Origin: Cryptomeria japonica
Taxonomy: Eukaryota; Streptophyta; Pinopsida; Cupressales; Cupressaceae
Length of the DNA: 64,000 nt
NCBI RefSeq assembly: GCF_030272615.1
Contig: NC_081406.1
Coordinates: 246,133,218-246,197,217, forward strand
Direction of reading: 5' to 3'
How positions within the stretch are numbered: position 1 is the stretch's first letter; each line of letters opens with the position of its first letter. The position numbers and the translations under genes were made by a program. The notes beneath the pieces were generated by a model. That model saw nothing but the letters and a program-made list of their open reading frames with translations. It was not told the origin of the DNA and ran no database searches. This document shows positions 48,430 through 59,934 of the stretch, piece by piece.

Positions 48430-51400
48430 TGTTGGTGTATGTTTTATCATATACCGAACATTAGAATAAAGTACCCAAAGATAATTTATCCTCTTGAAAA
48501 ATCACTGCTTATGCTAAGATTGCTAGAAGATCATATGGCGATTCCAAGGTTTCTTTTGTCAGGTCTTGACGTGTCGATAAGCTCAATGGGCGTTGTGATT
48601 TGCTGGTAATACACAAAGGGACTTATGCTTGGATTGTTCAATTCACAATGAAGGTTTAGACAATGAAGCTCTATCAATTAGGACTTAGATCATGGAAAAA
48701 CTGAAAAAGGAGACAAGGGTTTAGAAATTCTAATCTATTCCTAGGAGTTCAAGAGACGGTATTGATTTGGTGAACTCAATAAACCACGCTTTGCTTCGCC
48801 TCACTTAGGACAACTACACAAAGCGGATGTAATCTTCAAGGGATGTGCTTATGATCGGAAGTTAAGCATACACAAAGGAAAGCTCAGACTAACTTTACAC
48901 AATGAACAAAAATCATCCGTCCATCAAAAGTATGAGTGAAGATACACCATAAATCAATACTTATCAAATCTTGCATTCATCTAACATACATGAAATAAAA
49001 TCTAAACCATTGTGTTGAGGAAATTGAAAACCTTGCTAATCATTCAGATAAAAGAGATTACAAGGCCTTAAGAGAAAGCACACAAGTAATGTATCATCTG
49101 AAAATGACCTTCTTGCAACAATATTTCAAAAAAACCTCACACTCTCCAAATGAGAGGAGGCAACCTTATATAGTAGTCTAGAAATTTGAATGACCGAGGT
49201 CGAATAATGATCAAGGGCCCAAATTAAAAGATCAAAACCCTAATTAGGGTTTCCCAAAACTAACTACCTCTCGACCAATGAGAAAATTACATTTGGGGAC
49301 ACTTGTCCTTCTTGCTAAATATGAACCAACAATAAAAATAGAAGGTTGTTGCATTGTGAAGTGTGCCCTCTAGAAGCTTCTGTGGATAAGTCAGGTTCAT
49401 TGAACCTGGACATGCTGACTTGGAACAATCTAATTGGTTGGAAGATGACGAGGTGCCACGTCAGCGTGTTGGATGTCTTTCTTGAATTCTCCAATCTGTG
49501 TGAAGAAATTGTCTAAGTATGGAAATTCGATTCTTCTTGTCACCATTTGATTTTGATTGGGAGCTTGTCTTTAATTCTGTAGGAGATGAAATCCTTCAAG
49601 AAGTTGCCCTGATTGCTTCCATAGGTCTAGGATTGTAGATGAAATTCCCCAAGAAGTCTGAAATTATTTTTTATATTTTCACCAAGTATGAGGACGTTTC
49701 TTTCTTGGTGCCTTGAGATTCTTTCAAGTGCCTTGAGATTCTTTCAAGTGCCTTGAATTTGGGGAGGAATCCCTTTGTGAAATATTTCTCATACTTAGCC
49801 AAATTTTTGTCATCTCAATGCTTGGACGAACCTTGCTTGTGAACCTGTCTTCAATTCTGAATCTGGCTTGTAATTCCATTTGATGATCCCGCCTTAGCTC
49901 TCATCCAAAACCTTCAAAACCAAAAAAATTAAGTTAAGATTCTAACTTTGAGCGTAAATTTAGAAGGTTAGCAGTTAAGTGTATCACAATTTTACTCTTT
50001 CTCCAACACTTAGCACTTTAAAGGGGATTTTTCAGCACTTGGATATTCTGAAAATCTCAAGAAAATCCCTTGAATATAATCAAACTCAGGAAGCTGCATG
50101 TCTGATTTCAATCGAAAATCAGAACTAAGTCCAAGACAACTTGATTGAGATCATGCTGACTTGTTCACAAGGCAGAAAAGGAGAAAGAAGAGAAGGAAAA
50201 TCTGTTGGATTCATTCTTTCTTAAAAATTTGAAGAAAAACCAGGTTGAGAACCCAATACTCTGCCCATAGAATCCATTTTCACCTTTGGAAGAATGAAGA
50301 AGAAAGGAAAAGAAGCTGCCAAGGAGATAAAATCAGAAGTTTAACTCAGAAAATTAATGAATTTGCCCTCTAATCAATCAAGGTTCTTCCAAAATCTGTG
50401 TGCAAACTCGTGGAAAATGGTTGAAAACTCAGACTTATACTTGAAATTCTCTTGAAATCTTCTTTCAACCTGCAAAACTCTTAAAAATTCTCTCAAAATG
50501 TCCTTCACACTGTCAATTTGCTCTTGTTAAAAAAAATGAAAGAATGAATTTTATTTGTAATGAAGTTCGAATTCTTAATTAGAAACATTGAAGATCTCTT
50601 AAAATTTGTTTCTAATTTGTCCATACATCGAATTTGGACATTCAGTTAATGAGCTCGATTTGAATCTCTTAGAAAGTTTCCAATTTTGATGCTCTGTTGA
50701 ACTCAGTCCTTTAAAGGCAACTTCTGTCTTCATTTTGAGTCTGACTTGATCCCTTAAGAAACTTTCTACTTTGAATTTTGAGCTGAGTTGAATCACTTAA
50801 GAAAGTTCTGATTTCTAAAATGAAAGTTTCTATTTTGAATTTCAGTCCATGATTCGAACTTAATCTTCAATTTTCCCATTTCAAAAAACTTTCTAAATTT
50901 GCCTTAGTTCGAACTTGATCAAGATCTTTGCTGCATCATATGGGAATATTCCTTTATTCCAAATTTAACAAGTTCCTCATGAGGGCAGACTTCATTGATT
51001 TAATTCTCCAAACTTGGGCAGACTTGGTTAAGTTTGTGCACCATTTACTTGCTTCTTATCCAATCAAGGGCGAACTTTGTGAGTTTCTTTCCCAAGTAGG
51101 AAGGCGAACTTTGTTGAGTTTTTGCATCACATATCATGCTAGGGCGGACTTCATTTATCTTATGCACCTTAGGAGGGCGGACTTGCTCAAACCTTTGCAC
51201 TTCTCCCACATGCTACTTCCTTCTCCTTTGGGCGGACTTGATCTGATTCTTGGCACCACTTCATACACTTAGCCATATTTTCCTTATCTCAAGGCGGACT
51301 TGGATTGATCTTTGCACTTCACTTATTACCTTGGGCGGGGTTCAATTCACTTAGGAACCTTTCATCTGCAGCATAGGGCGGACTTTGCTCAACTTGTGCA

Positions 51401-52190
51401 CCATCATTCATATGTTGTAGGGCGGACTTCATCACATTTAGGAACTGCTGGTTGCAAGTTAGGGCGGACTTGCTAGCTGTTAGGAACCATACACTTGGGC
51501 GGGCTTCACCAAGGTTGTGCACTATTCACTTAATCAAGGGCGGACTTCATGAAACTCAACACCATGGGATCAAAACTCAAAATCTTCATAACTTGTGCAA
51601 GTTTTTCCAGATTTGCTTGAAATTTGAATTTCGTACATCTTTCATCCATTGAATTCCACATGACCCCTAAAATCTAGGATATTGGCTTTTTTGATCAAAA
51701 CTTGAATTTTGGAGGAATTTGACGATTGTTTTCAGTGCATCTTGGAGCCAATAATGCAAACCCTAGATCCACTTTATAAAAATAGAAAAAGCAAGGTTCC
51801 CTAAAAATAGGAAAAACTTTCTAAAAATAGCCATTTCGGGGATCGTGTTCAAAATGCCAAAAACGAAACTTCCTAAAAAATAGGAAAAAGCAAAAAGCAA
51901 AAAGCAAAAAGCAAAACTTTCTAAAAATAGAAAGTTGTCCAAATTAGCTCAAATCAATTGCGATCTTCGTCCTTTGGGATTTCTAGACACAATGATGACG
52001 TCTAGACTGTGTTCTAACCATGACTTGCACACACTGACTCATAATGTTCAAAACTTAGGTCGCTCGAAATTGACAAACTTTGGCAATACCGATGCAGGAA
52101 GGTCACAAGGCCCTAACAAAAACCCTAGAAAGTAGGAAAAAGGGAGGGTCCCCATTTGCAGTGGGGCGATGTGTGAAAAAGGTCACAACA
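48430..52190 (-). mobile_element. Solo LTR (about 3.8 kb), minus orientation, in RAD51 intron 6
   Basis: In element direction it starts TGTTGTGACC at 52190, followed by CACACATCGCCCCACTGCAA and ATGGGGACCC, and ends ...CACCAACA at 48430. Flanks are GAACC (48425-48429) and AAACC (52191-52195), a target duplication with one change. A minus-strand TATA box (CTATATAAGGTTGCC) lies near 49165. Like the giant LTRs it has a short-repeat array in the start of U3 (50983-51550). The region between (49200-50980) has only short frames. The low edge rests on the TG/CA ends and the near-duplication, so it is less certain than the high edge. Confidence 0.6.
50983..51550. repeat. Array of 14 degenerate GGGCGGACTT repeats
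   Basis: The decamer GGGCGGACTT or a one- to two-base variant occurs 14 times (starts near 50983, 51014, 51067, 51103, 51142, 51176, 51231, 51292, 51333, 51376, 51421, 51464, 51496, 51538), spaced 30-60 bases. Text between cores is partly shared (TTGTGCACC, TTAGGAAC). It lies in U3 of the LTR above. The nonamer GGGCGGACT also occurs at 53582 and 56085 in the next element. Confidence 0.85.
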
Positions 52191-52829
52191 AAACCTTAAT
52201 ACATAAGTTACAGTTGACTTGAGCTTTCACATGAGTTAACACAAAAATTAACAAAATTCATTACTTTCATTGTTAGTGTGCATGTTAACCCGTATTAATA
52301 GTTGGGCATCTATATATATTAAATTGAATATGCTTGCCACTTCGAATTGTCAAATGTTTGTTCCCTTATAGCAAACCATATTGATAAGTGTAGTTGTAGG
52401 GAGGTACATCTCCGACCCCTTGGGACACACTTCTTATTTTGGGACATGTCTCTTGTATCGTAGATGTGTATGGAGGTGTCCCCATGATAGGAGATGTCCC
52501 ATTTACATCTTTACGTTTCCTTAAGAAAAACTTTAAACGTAGAAAGAACAAATGCTAAAAATAGAATAAAAATTCATTTTAAAAAAATGAAAAGCAAAAT
52601 TTAAAAAATTGTTAATTAGTCACTTTATAATTTCTTTCCCAAAGGTGATTTAGTTCATGTGGCCTAGTCTATATTATATGTGTATAATATAAAGCATTAT
52701 ATTATATGTAACAATAGTATTTTGGAAAGGATAAGATGAATTTTGTAATAGTTCTATAATATCAAACTCTCAAGTTTTTTTTTTGTTTGATTGGCATGTG
52801 CTACCATAGGGGGTTGCTCCCTCTATTAA
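52191..52829. other. AT-rich intron sequence, no feature recognised
   Basis: Low-complexity, A/T-rich. No repeat edge, RNA gene or reading frame above background was recognised. Confidence 0.5.
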
Positions 52830-53333
52830 AATAAAATCCCAGCACTGACCTCAAACATCCTAACCTTTTGTGCCTGAGAGAACAAATCACTATTGGCACC
52901 TAGAGAAGAACTAAGGTCCTCCATATTGTTCTTATCTATCCCTTTTCTAAACAAAGATCAGGCTTTCTTCATTAACCCTTTCTTAGCTTTTGCCTTCATA
53001 TAAAAAATCTCTGCTAGCACACCAGTGATCAGACTAACAACATTGTCTATTGCCTCTATGACTGCGTCCACATTGTTCTCAGCAATCAGAAACCTTCTGG
53101 AGCGAACTTCCCATAAGTTGTCTCCCAACGATTGAATTACAACAAAGAAAAAAGATCATAAATGAGCCCATCATGGACATGCCCCTGCAACCAAGTGGAG
53201 GCACCAACCACATTGGCCACCACTTCTTTTGCCAATTCCTCATGATACCAAAAGAGCCTGGCCAGCTTCTCCTCGTGGGTCTCTACTAAGCATCTACTCT
53301 GAGCACCAAATTGGGTTGCCATATTGGAATGCC
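52830..53333 (-). pseudogene. Decayed coding frame of unknown origin, minus strand
   Basis: From 53322: MATQFGAQSRCLVETHEEK, ARLFWYHEELAKEVV, WLQGHVHDGLIYDLF; then, after a frameshift near 53140, VIQSLGDNLWEVRSRRF, NNVDAVIEAIDNVVSL, GVLAEIFYMKAKAKK, one TGA, GIDKNNMEDLSSSLG and a stop at about 52830. About 165 codons with one frameshift and one stop. Amino-acid composition looks like real coding sequence, helical and charged. I do not recognise it; a retrotransposon gag-like or captured host-gene fragment are both possible. The element at 53339-59165 inserted just upstream of its Met. Confidence 0.4.
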
Positions 53334-53338
53334 TTCAC

Positions 53339-55141
53339 TGTCATGTCCCCCCGCTGATATCTCCTAGAATCTGAAATATATCACTGATTAGAAAATTGTC
53401 TTATTTACGAGACATCACAATTTTCTCATACCTACCCAACCTCCTTGGGTTTGACGAAAATAAGTAAAAAGAAAAGCCGGTGAACCCTTATGGGAACAAA
53501 ACAGAGAGGATAAACATGGCTGAGGGCTGACCTAGCCCTGAGGAGGCGAAGTAATTTAGCAAGAAATAATCAATCACATAAGGGCGGACTCATTTCCTGA
53601 CCCTACCCAAAACAAGGGCATATATATAAGGCCGATCTATAGGGCAATGGGGATACAAGAAGCCAGATACAAAAATGCACATTTAATTATTGCAGAGCAG
53701 TGATTCCTAAAACTGCACCAGTATACAGCCATCACCATTATTAGCTATAGAATACAATCTGGTTAAAGATTCATATAATCACAAGAATAAATGGACAAAC
53801 GATTAGTTTGGGAATAAAATAAAGATTATCATTGCAGGCAGCAGTTTATGAAGAGTTGGATTTATGAAAGGTTGTGACCACTGCTGAAGGGTCATCAACT
53901 CCCAAAGGACATCCACCTACATGAGGTGATTAAGATATACATAGAGAGGGACATGCTGGGGAAGCAACAGGAAAAAAAGGCATTGGCATCAGCATTCAGA
54001 GATCTGAATATGATTCAGGAATAAGTCAGCCATTTTGTATTTTCAAGTGGTGGTATACAACAGCATCAAAAAAACACAAGAGATATATGCTGCATATTGA
54101 CCTCCAAAGGAAGGGATAGAGAGTGGATAGGTAAGAAAACATCATACAGAATTAAGGCAGATCCAGGGCAGATCTTGAGCAAGATTTTTATAGCAAATTG
54201 TGTTGGAAGAAGTATATGCAGATCTAAATGAAGAGGGATCAATCACATAGGGATATGAATAAATGAATCATGTTCAGCATACAGTCCCTGTGCACTATAT
54301 CAGTGATCGAATATGACGCATGATACATAGAACTCGGTTCTTGCTGACTTGTTATCTTGTCTTCTACTTGATAGGAAGTAGGAATGCTATGTAGATAATA
54401 TATTGCTACATATATATTTATGTGTTGCTATTCTGGCCATTATGATGTCTATGCATAATAGAGTCTATACGTAAGATTCTTTAATACTTAAAACAATGAA
54501 CTATCCCATTATGGAGGGGAGAAGGTACATATGAGGGATGCAAGTAGGTAGGGATCCATTCAGGTAGAGACACCCCAAGTGGGGCTGGGAGGCCAAATGG
54601 TGGGTGTCATTCCGTGCTCTTGGGCTTGATGGAACGGCTCAAGGTGCCTTGTATGATATCCCAAGGGGCTCTATAATGAGTATAGGTTGTTACAGAAAGT
54701 ATTATTGGAATGCATATGAGGGACGCAAGTAGCACCTAAGTTCCATTCAAGTAGAGCCACCTCGAGTGGGGCCAAGAGGCTGAATGGTGAGTGTCATTCT
54801 GTGCTCTTGGGCTTGATGGAAAGGAATAAGCTCGAGGCTCCTTATATGATTTTCCAAGGAACTTCATTCATGAAACTAGTTATATTATATGATTGAGTTA
54901 ATGTTCCTAACCCTAGTAGGAAAGATCTATGCTTTTGATTGAGATAATGTTACTAGTAGGAAAGATATATTTTATAAATTATGCTTCAATGATAACATAA
55001 CCTAATTGCAGAGTCTCAACCAAGATCTATTTTGTTCCACAATTAGTAAATGATATCACTAACTCTATTCCATTTGTTACTTTACTTGGAATTATAATTT
55101 TAGGGCAAAAAACTAGGGCATTGGAAAAAGGGTACATTACA
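53339..55141 (+). repeat. 5' LTR of the non-autonomous element
   Basis: TGTCATGTCC...CATTACA. It contains an internal imperfect tandem duplication of about 180 bases (about 54523-54700 and 54701-54870: CATATGAGGGA, GTGCTCTTGGGCTTGATGG in both). The same duplication is in the 3' LTR, so it predates insertion. Confidence 0.92.
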
Positions 55142-55143
55142 AA

Positions 55144-55156
55144 TGGTATCAAAGAC
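55144..55156 (+). other. Primer-binding site (initiator Met tRNA type)
   Basis: TGGTATCAAAGAC two bases after the LTR end. TGGTATCA is the standard complement of the plant initiator tRNA-Met 3' end. Confidence 0.8.
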
Positions 55157-56092
55157 TTGATCTTGGCAGCTTACAGGGTAAAAATAAATCAACGGATGCA
55201 TTCTTGAAGGGATCTAACAATACGTGTATGTGGATGTATGCTTCGTGTTTGCATATATTCATGTGTATGCTTTGTGTTTTTGTGTATGCTCCGTGTTTGG
55301 CTCATAATGAGGATGTAGATGTTGTTAGGTTTCGTGAAATGCGAATCCCACAAGCCTAGTTACTGCAAGAATACCTGTCACACATAAAGAGAGAACTGAA
55401 CAGCAAAATAATTGAAGACAATAACAATGAAATTGATTGAATTGCTTGAGTTACAATGAAGGATATGACATCCTTATAAAGAAATATAACTCTAAAGAAA
55501 GAAACCCTAAATGGTGGAGTCTACAAGATAGTTTGAGAGTTTGAAACACAATGCATGAATCAGTCATGTATGCACAAAAAGCATAATAGACTAATTAAAT
55601 GCACGAGACTCGAGAAATCTAAACATAGTTTGTTTTTCCTAGTTTGCATTATGCATGGAGATAAATATTAATTAATTAACTAAATAATAAATGCCAATAA
55701 TTAATTACTAATTAAGGTTATTTAGTGAATTAATGCAATTAAGTGAATAATTAATATATAAATTATTTATTCCAACAGATGTCTGTCACACTTCTAATCC
55801 TCATCTTAATATATAAGTTCTTTCTTTAACATGATGCAAACTTTGGAACACCTAATCGAAGTGGTGGGAAACAAGGATAAGGAAAACTGAAAAACCTTGC
55901 CAACTCTATACATTGTTATTAGGAGTCAGCTCAAAATTGCAACTAGGGTAATATCAAAGTCAAGCATAGCAAAAGCTAATAACACCACAAACTCTAAGGA
56001 TTGGTTTGGGATCATCATAATAATAAAAGGATACAATGGACAAAGTGAAAACTAACTTTGCCTGAGGACAAGCGATCTCGAGAAGGGCGGAC
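55157..56092 (+). other. Internal region of the non-autonomous element
   Basis: No gag or pol similarity and no substantial frame. AT-rich, with TTAATTAATTAACTAAATAA near 55665. Ends with a purine-rich tract (GAGAAGGGCGGAC, 56080-56092) abutting the 3' LTR, the expected polypurine tract. Confidence 0.75.
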
Positions 56093-59000
56093 TGTCAAGT
56101 CCACGCCTTGATATCTATTCAAATCTGAAATATATCACTGATTTGAAAATTGTATTATTTATAAGACATTACAATTTTCTCATACCTAGCCGACCTCCTT
56201 GAGTTTGACAAAAATAAGTAAAAAGAAAAGTTGGGTGACCCTTATGGGAACAAAAATAGAGAGGATAATGAAAGGTCCCCCTATTGTACTCAAATAGTAA
56301 ATGCTGAAAATCTGCTAAAACAAGGTAGGGTTTAGAGGTACCTTTTTCCTGCGATGGAGATCCTGCAAACAGTTAGGAATTTCTCATAATCACAACTTAT
56401 CAAAATGGCTAATTTTATTTAGGATATAATAACATATATAAAAGTATGAATTCAATCACAGATTTCTTAACATAATTTTGAGAGGATTCATTGGAAGGCT
56501 AAGATCGCATGACTCAATAGGGTGTCCTAGAGACCCTCTATCCCAGGCCCAAGGGCAGAACTTGTCCCCCTTGGCCTCATGTGGCCCTTGCCATTCCTAT
56601 GAGCTGGCATACCTGGAGATGCATCCTATCACCGTTCTCCTTGATCTTGTCATTTCTATCCTACCTCCTATGATTGAATATCCTTAAGACAAACATTCAC
56701 CATGATAGAGAGTTTGAGAGCGGTTTACCATAGGGCGCCCAAAAAGTCCACCCTTCACAGACCCAAAGGCAGCATCCTTTGGGATTCCCCGGTCATATGC
56801 CATGAGGTGATGTGCCTGGAAGGTAATCCCAACCCTGTTCCCCTACTGATAACCTCCTCATCCTCTACCATGGCTGAAAAGCACTCAGATTATAAGAAGA
56901 TATACACAAGTCTCAAGTAAGCCAGTTAAGTATAGAATATTCATGATCAAATCTAGAACATATATAGATAATCTATTAATCTTATCAACAACATATAGAT
57001 TGTTATAAAATTACAGGAGTAGAGGTACAACAACATTATGCTATGTAAATAATGGTAGGTAACAACATATATCAATCTGAAGTATGGAGATATAAATATA
57101 ATTATTACGTGTAGATCATACCACAAAGTAAGATATATAATCGCACAGCTTATGTGTTAATAACCAGTAGTTATCGCCTCTTTTATCCTTTGATGCCCTC
57201 TTTGATGCTAGCACCTTCCCATTTATATCCCTCCATGGGCTAGATAGGGTGGTGTCTCCTCACTAGAGGTGTGTTCACTTGGACCAATGCACCCTTTCAA
57301 TACCTGATCGCTCCCTTTAATTACCCTTTTAGGATTAGTTATCCTTTTTCAAGAGGTGCTAATGATTATATGTTGGATGTAATGGAACGATCTATACATG
57401 ATGTGCTGTCCATTGCGAATGGATCCACAATATACATAGTGGGCTGTTTGCTGTGAAGAAAGTCCACAATACACATGATGCGCCTGCCCACTAAGCAAAG
57501 AGACCACGATCTGTCCCTGGTGATGGTGCCGATTTGCCTGGGTGTGAATTGCTAATTCGGGGGCATGACAGAAAAATGGCTGAGTGCCGAACTAGCTTTG
57601 AGGAGGCGAAGTAATTTAGCAAGAAATGATTAATCACATAAGTGCCGACTCATATGCTGATCCTACCCAAAACAAGGTCATATATATAAGGCCGATCCAT
57701 AGGGCAACGGGGATACAAGAAGCCAGATACAAAAATGCACATTTAATTATTGCAGAGCAGGGATTCCTAAAACTGCACCAGTATACAACGATCACCATTA
57801 TTAGCTATAGAATACAGTCTGATTAAAGATTCATATAATCACAAGAATAAAGGTCATTACAGGCAGCAGTTTATGAAGAGTTGGATTTATGAAAGGTCAT
57901 GCCTAATGCTGAAGGGTCATTGACTTCCAAAGAACATCCACCTACATGAGGTGATTAAGATATACATAGAGAAGGACACACTGGGGAAGCAACAGAAAAA
58001 AAAGGCATTGAACAACTTCAGCAAATAGAGATCTGAATATGATTCAGGAATAAGTCAGCCAATTTGTACTTTCAAGTGGTGGTATACGACAACATTGAAA
58101 AAACACAAGAAGATATCTATGCTGCATATTGACCTCCAAATGAGGTGATAGAGAGTGGATAGGGAAGATACAAAATTAAGGTAGATCTAGGGAAGATCTT
58201 GAGCAAGATTTATTATAGAAAATTGTGTTGGAAGAAGTATATGCAGATCTAAATGAAGAGAGATCAATCACGCAGGGATTTGAATAGATGAATAATATTC
58301 AGAATACAGTCCCTGTGCATTATATAAGTGATTGGGTATGATGCATGATGCGTAGAACTCGGTTCTTGATGTCTTGTTATCTGGTCGTCTACTTGATAGG
58401 AAGTAGGAATGTTATGTAGATAAAATATTGCTACTGATATATTTATGTGTTGCTATTCTGGCCGTTATGATGTCTATGAATAATAGAGTGTATATTAAGA
58501 ATCTTTATTACTTAAAACAATGAACTATCCCATTATGGAGGGGAGAAGCTACATATGAGGGATGCAAGTAGCTAGGGATGCATTTAGGTAGAGACACTCC
58601 AAGTGGGGTTGGGAGGCTGAATTGAGGGTGTCATTCGATGCTCTTGGGCTTGATGGAATGGCTCGAGGCGCCTTGTATGATATCCTAAGGGGCTCCATAA
58701 TGAGGATAGGTTGTTAGGGAAAGTATTATTGGAATACATATGAGGGATGCAAGTAGTAGCTAAGTTCCATTCAAGTAGAGCCACCTGGTGTTGGCCTAGG
58801 AGGCCGAATGGTGAGTGTCATTCCATGCTCTCGGGCTTGATGGAAAGGAATAAACTCGATGCATCTTATATGATTTTCCAAGGAACTCCATTAATGAAAC
58901 TAGTTATATCATATGATTGAGTTAATGTTCTCAACCCTAGCACAAAAGATCTATGCTTTTGATTGAGATAATGTTACTAGTAGGAAAGGGATATTTTATG

Positions 59001-59165
59001 GGGTATGCTTCAATGATTACCTAACGTAATTGTCGAGTCTCAACTAGGATCTATTTTATTCCATAAATAGTAAATGATATCACTAACTCTATTCCATTTG
59101 TTGTTTTACTTGGAATTGTAATTTTAGGGCAAAAAACTAGGGCATTGGAAAAGGGGGACATTACA
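56093..59165 (+). repeat. 3' LTR of the non-autonomous element, interrupted
   Basis: Colinear with the 5' LTR: 56093-56268 matches its first 180 bases and 57571-59165 the remainder. The two LTRs have many scattered substitutions, so the insertion is old. The interruption is the nested element at 56269-57570. Confidence 0.92.
56269..57570 (+). mobile_element. Nested solo LTR (1,302 bp) of another family
   Basis: TGAAAGGTCCCCC...GGGGGCATGACA fills the gap in the 3' LTR. Flanks are GATAA (56264-56268) and GAAAA (57571-57575), an imperfect 5-bp duplication. No coding sequence. An internal duplication of about 100 bases (near 56520 and 56735) is suggested by repeated CCCAAGGGCAG/CCCAAAGGCAG words. 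Confidence 0.75.
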
Positions 59166-59508
59166 TTCACAAAGTAGCCCCATCAGTTAAATAGCTTCTT
59201 AATGCCCATGACAATCTCGAACCGAAATACAATAAGGATCACGCTAGCTCAACAAAATCTACCTTTGAATCCAACTAGTCGAAAGTTCAGACAACTGAAT
59301 CACCAATGCCCATGCTAACGACTTCAGTGAAGCCACCATTCACCCTCTCTAATCTCAAAGAGTTGCCTCATTGCCTAAGGCGAAGAAAACAAGCAAACCA
59401 AGGACATCAATCCATATGGAAAAATTAGACATTCTATCATGCACCTGGGAGAATCCAAAACCTACCTCTTTCTCCAAAATATCCTTTAGCCCATCCCATT
59501 TTATCAAG

Positions 59509-59870
59509 TCAAAATCTAAACTTATCTTTTGTCATCCTACCCATTTTTGCTAGAAGGTCAATCGTTGCATTAGCTTCACGATACACATGTTTGATTGTGA
59601 ACTCCATTTTATCCAAAGAATACCAAGCTATATCGATCAATTTAGCAATTTTCCAATCGGTAGAACTTTTGTTGATGATAGCTCTATAGACCACCATAGA
59701 CTTATCTTCTATATCCATTGCTCTTTGTCTTTGTTTGATGCATTTGTGAAATTTCATTATCAATGCATACATTTTTGGAACGTTGTTTGTCTCAACTCCC
59801 AAGTGGCCTGAGTGGCTTCTAATCAAACCACCAAAGCTGACCTGTAAAATACGTCCAAAACTAGAAGGCC
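59509..59870 (-). pseudogene. RNase H fragment (LINE/RVT_3 type)
   Basis: Minus strand: FGGLIRSHSGHLGVETNN, then a central part (ALIMKFHKCIKQRQRAMDIE, STDWKIAKLIDIAWYSLDK), HVYREANATIDLLAKMG. This is the pattern of the RNase H attached to plant non-LTR elements; REANxxxDxLAK carries the last catalytic Asp. The N-terminal DGA motif is missing and the EYxAL and GD motifs are altered. It is a truncated remnant. Confidence 0.65.
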
Positions 59871-59934
59871 TCGAACAAAACTCTCATTTTATACACATAC
59901 ACACCTATATATGTATATGCATAGATGCCAAACT

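Larger units (their letters stand above)
53339..59165 (+). mobile_element. Complete non-autonomous LTR retrotransposon (TRIM/LARD-like)
   Basis: LTRs 53339-55141 (1,803 bp) and 56093-59165 (1,771 bp after subtracting a 1,302-bp nested insert), perfect TTCAC target duplication (53334-53338 and 59166-59170), TG...CA ends, primer site right after the 5' LTR and polypurine tract right before the 3' LTR. The internal region is 951 bp with no coding capacity, so it must have been moved by another element's proteins. LTRs are longer than TRIM and shorter than classic LARD. It lies in RAD51 intron 6 in the gene's direction. Confidence 0.93.
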
